Part shown: positions 5,267 to 6,639 of the stretch, one piece after another
Position numbering within the stretch: the stretch's first letter is position 1
Layout of the letters: each line of letters begins with the position of its first letter
Assembly (NCBI GenBank): GCA_029239415.1
Contig: JAQZAY010000213.1
Location: 1-6,639, forward strand
Reading direction: 5' to 3'
DNA: 6,639 nucleotides
Origin: Pseudomonas sp.
Lineage (GTDB): Bacteria > Pseudomonadota > Gammaproteobacteria > Pseudomonadales > Pseudomonadaceae
Translations under genes and position numbers: made by a program
The notes under the pieces: model-generated
Seen by the model: only the letters and a program-made list of their open reading frames with translations
Database searches by the model: none
Told to the model about the DNA's origin: nothing

Positions 5267-6639
5267 ATGAACGACCCAGTCATGACCCCAAGCGTGAGCA
5301 GTGACCCGAGCCCGGCTGCGGTGCCGGCCACCATTCCCCGGCTGCTGTTCGACAGCGCCCAGCGTTTCGCCGGCCGTACCGCGATCGAGGACGACGGCAT
5401 CTGCATCGATTATGCGCAACTGCCGGCGCTGGCGCTGGAGGTCACGCGCGGGCTGATGGCGCTGGGCATCCAGCCCGGCGAGCGGGTTGGCGTATGGGCG
5501 CCGAATGGGCGCGACTGGATCATCGCCGCCCTGGGCATTCATTGCGCGGGCGCCGTGCTGGTGCCGCTCAATACCCGCGCCAAGGGCAGCGAAGCCGCCG
5601 ATGTGCTCGCGCGCAGCGGTTGCCGGGTGCTGTTCGTCCAGCAACGCTTCCTCGACACCGACTATCCGGCCATGCTGCAGCCGTTTCGTCCGCGTAGCCT
5701 GGCCCACCTGGTGGTGCTGGACAGCGATTCGCCGCGTGAGCACTGCGACCTGACCTTCGAGCAGTTCAAGGCCGGGGCCGTGACGGTCGAGGCACTGACC
5801 GCCCGGCGGCGGGCCCTGTCCATCCAGCCGGAGGCGGTCTGCGACCTGCTGTTCACCTCGGGCACCACGGGCAAGCCCAAGGGCGTGATGAGCGGGCATG
5901 GCGCCTGCCTGCGTGCCTTCAGCGAATACGTGCGGGTGATCGGCCTGGTGCCGGGAGACCGCTACCTCATCGTCAACCCGTTCTTCCATGCCTTCGGCTA
6001 CAAGGCCGGCTGGCTGACGTGCCTGCTTGCCGGGGCGACCATCCTGCCGCATGCGGTCTTCGACGCCGACGCCGTGTTCCAGCGGATCGCCCATGACCGT
6101 ATCAGCGTGCTGCCCGGTGCGCCCACCTTGTACCTGTCGTTGCTGGCGCACCCGCGCCTGCGCGAAACCGACCTGTCGAGCCTGCGCATCGCCGTGACCG
6201 GATCGGCCAGCATTCCACCGAGCCTGATCGAGCGCATGCGCGACGAGCTGGGCTTCAGCTGCGTGATCACCGCCTACGGCCTGACCGAATGCGGCGGCCT
6301 GGCCACGCTGTGCGATCCCCGGGACTCGGCCGAGACCATCGCCACCACCAGCGGACGGGCGCTGGCAGGCACCGAAGTGAGTATCCGCGACCCGCACGGC
6401 CAGGCGTTGGCCACCGGTGACACCGGCGAGATCTGCCTGCGCGGCTTCCATGTGATGCAGGGGTATTTCGAGGACCCTGCAGCGACTGCCGAGGCCATCG
6501 ACAGCGAAGGCTGGCTGCATACCGGGGATGTCGGGCGCCTGGATGACTCAGGCAACCTGATCATCACCGATCGGCTCAAGGACCTGTTCATCGTGGGCGG
6601 CTTCAACTGCTACCCGGCAGAGATCGAGGCTGCCCTGAT
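5267..6639 (+). CDS. Acyl-CoA synthetase (AMP-forming), FadD3-like, 3' end missing
   Basis: ANL-superfamily ligase that activates a carboxylic acid to its CoA thioester through an acyl-AMP. The first 457 codons are visible, with no stop before the right edge. Motifs from the first codon used: P-loop TSGTTGKPKG (197-206), NPFFHAFGY (core motif near 235), AYGLTECGG, WLHTGD, and the hinge-region DRLKDLFIVGGFNCYPAEIE near the end. The VGGFN-YPAEIE form is like FadD3, the ligase for the C/D-ring propanoate HIP in steroid degradation, and the neighbours agree; a medium-chain or aromatic acid ligase remains possible. The C-terminal lid with the A10 catalytic lysine lies beyond the edge. Two starts are possible: ATG at 5261, which shares its A with the reductase stop (TGATG), or ATG at 5267, which leaves a GAG-containing site 6-9 nt upstream. 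Either implies translational coupling to the reductase. Confidence 0.9.
   Translation, partial: MNDPVMTPSVSSDPSPAAVPATIPRLLFDSAQRFAGRTAIEDDGICIDYAQLPALALEVTRGLMALGIQPGERVGVWAPNGRDWIIAALGIHCAGAVLVPLNTRAKGSEAADVLARSGCRVLFVQQRFLDTDYPAMLQPFRPRSLAHLVVLDSDSPREHCDLTFEQFKAGAVTVEALTARRRALSIQPEAVCDLLFTSGTTGKPKGVMSGHGACLRAFSEYVRVIGLVPGDRYLIVNPFFHAFGYKAGWLTCLLAGATILPHAVFDADAVFQRIAHDRISVLPGAPTLYLSLLAHPRLRETDLSSLRIAVTGSASIPPSLIERMRDELGFSCVITAYGLTECGGLATLCDPRDSAETIATTSGRALAGTEVSIRDPHGQALATGDTGEICLRGFHVMQGYFEDPAATAEAIDSEGWLHTGDVGRLDDSGNLIITDRLKDLFIVGGFNCYPAEIEAAL

Noticed and set aside
5021..6520. A 499-codon open frame on the minus strand opposite the reductase and ligase genes.
   Set aside because: Its predicted protein is rich in Arg, Gln, His and Gly with no recognisable domain, and it lies opposite genes with clear motifs. 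High-GC codon bias commonly keeps the opposite frame open.
1..6639. CRISPR arrays, tRNA or rRNA genes, insertion sequences or attachment sites.
   Set aside because: No regularly spaced repeats, tRNA-like cloverleaf, transposase motif or terminal inverted repeats were seen; nearly all sequence is explained by catabolic genes.

Overview
The window is high-GC, densely coded proteobacterial DNA. The third-position G/C bias, tight gene packing and protein character fit a Pseudomonas (P. putida-like) chromosome; this is judged by eye, with no database search. It holds the middle of a catabolic cluster for a ring compound that ends in meta-cleavage products, most likely a steroid or bile acid. The gene set resembles the Hsa/Tes (cholesterol/testosterone) pathway: an HsaA/TesA2-like flavin monooxygenase, a KshB-like reductase, a FadD3-like CoA ligase, a 7-alpha-hydroxysteroid-dehydrogenase-like SDR, and the hydratase, aldehyde dehydrogenase and aldolase trio (HsaE/HsaG/HsaF, TesE/TesF/TesG).

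Layout. There are two divergent gene sets. On the minus strand, reading leftward from about 2791: an SDR oxidoreductase, a predicted intrinsic terminator, a 2-hydroxypenta(hexa)dienoate hydratase, an acylating aldehyde dehydrogenase, and the first 55 codons of a 4-hydroxy-2-oxoacid aldolase that runs off the left edge. On the plus strand, reading rightward from 3004: the monooxygenase, a GC-rich intercistronic hairpin, the FAD/2Fe-2S reductase, and an acyl-CoA synthetase that overlaps the reductase stop and runs off the right edge.

How the genes would cooperate. The hydratase, aldolase and dehydrogenase are the standard lower meta-cleavage branch. They turn a 2-hydroxy-2,4-dienoate into pyruvate plus acetyl-CoA, or propionyl-CoA if the substrate is the six-carbon steroid-derived dienoate. 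The monooxygenase would add the second hydroxyl needed for ring cleavage. The KshB-like reductase would feed electrons to a Rieske oxygenase that is not in the window. The ligase would activate the remaining C/D-ring acid. The flavin reductase (HsaB), extradiol dioxygenase (HsaC), C-C hydrolase (HsaD) and KshA are not in view.

Control. The 212-bp region between the divergent start codons is the most informative non-coding part. It holds two near-palindromic 16-bp boxes in mirror orientation, centred 50 bp apart and almost equally far from the two start codons. They look like paired operators for one dimeric regulator controlling both directions. The region also holds a perfect 9-bp inverted repeat and five CCCAGG/CCTGGG hexamers. 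No convincing complete sigma-70 or sigma-54 promoter was found.
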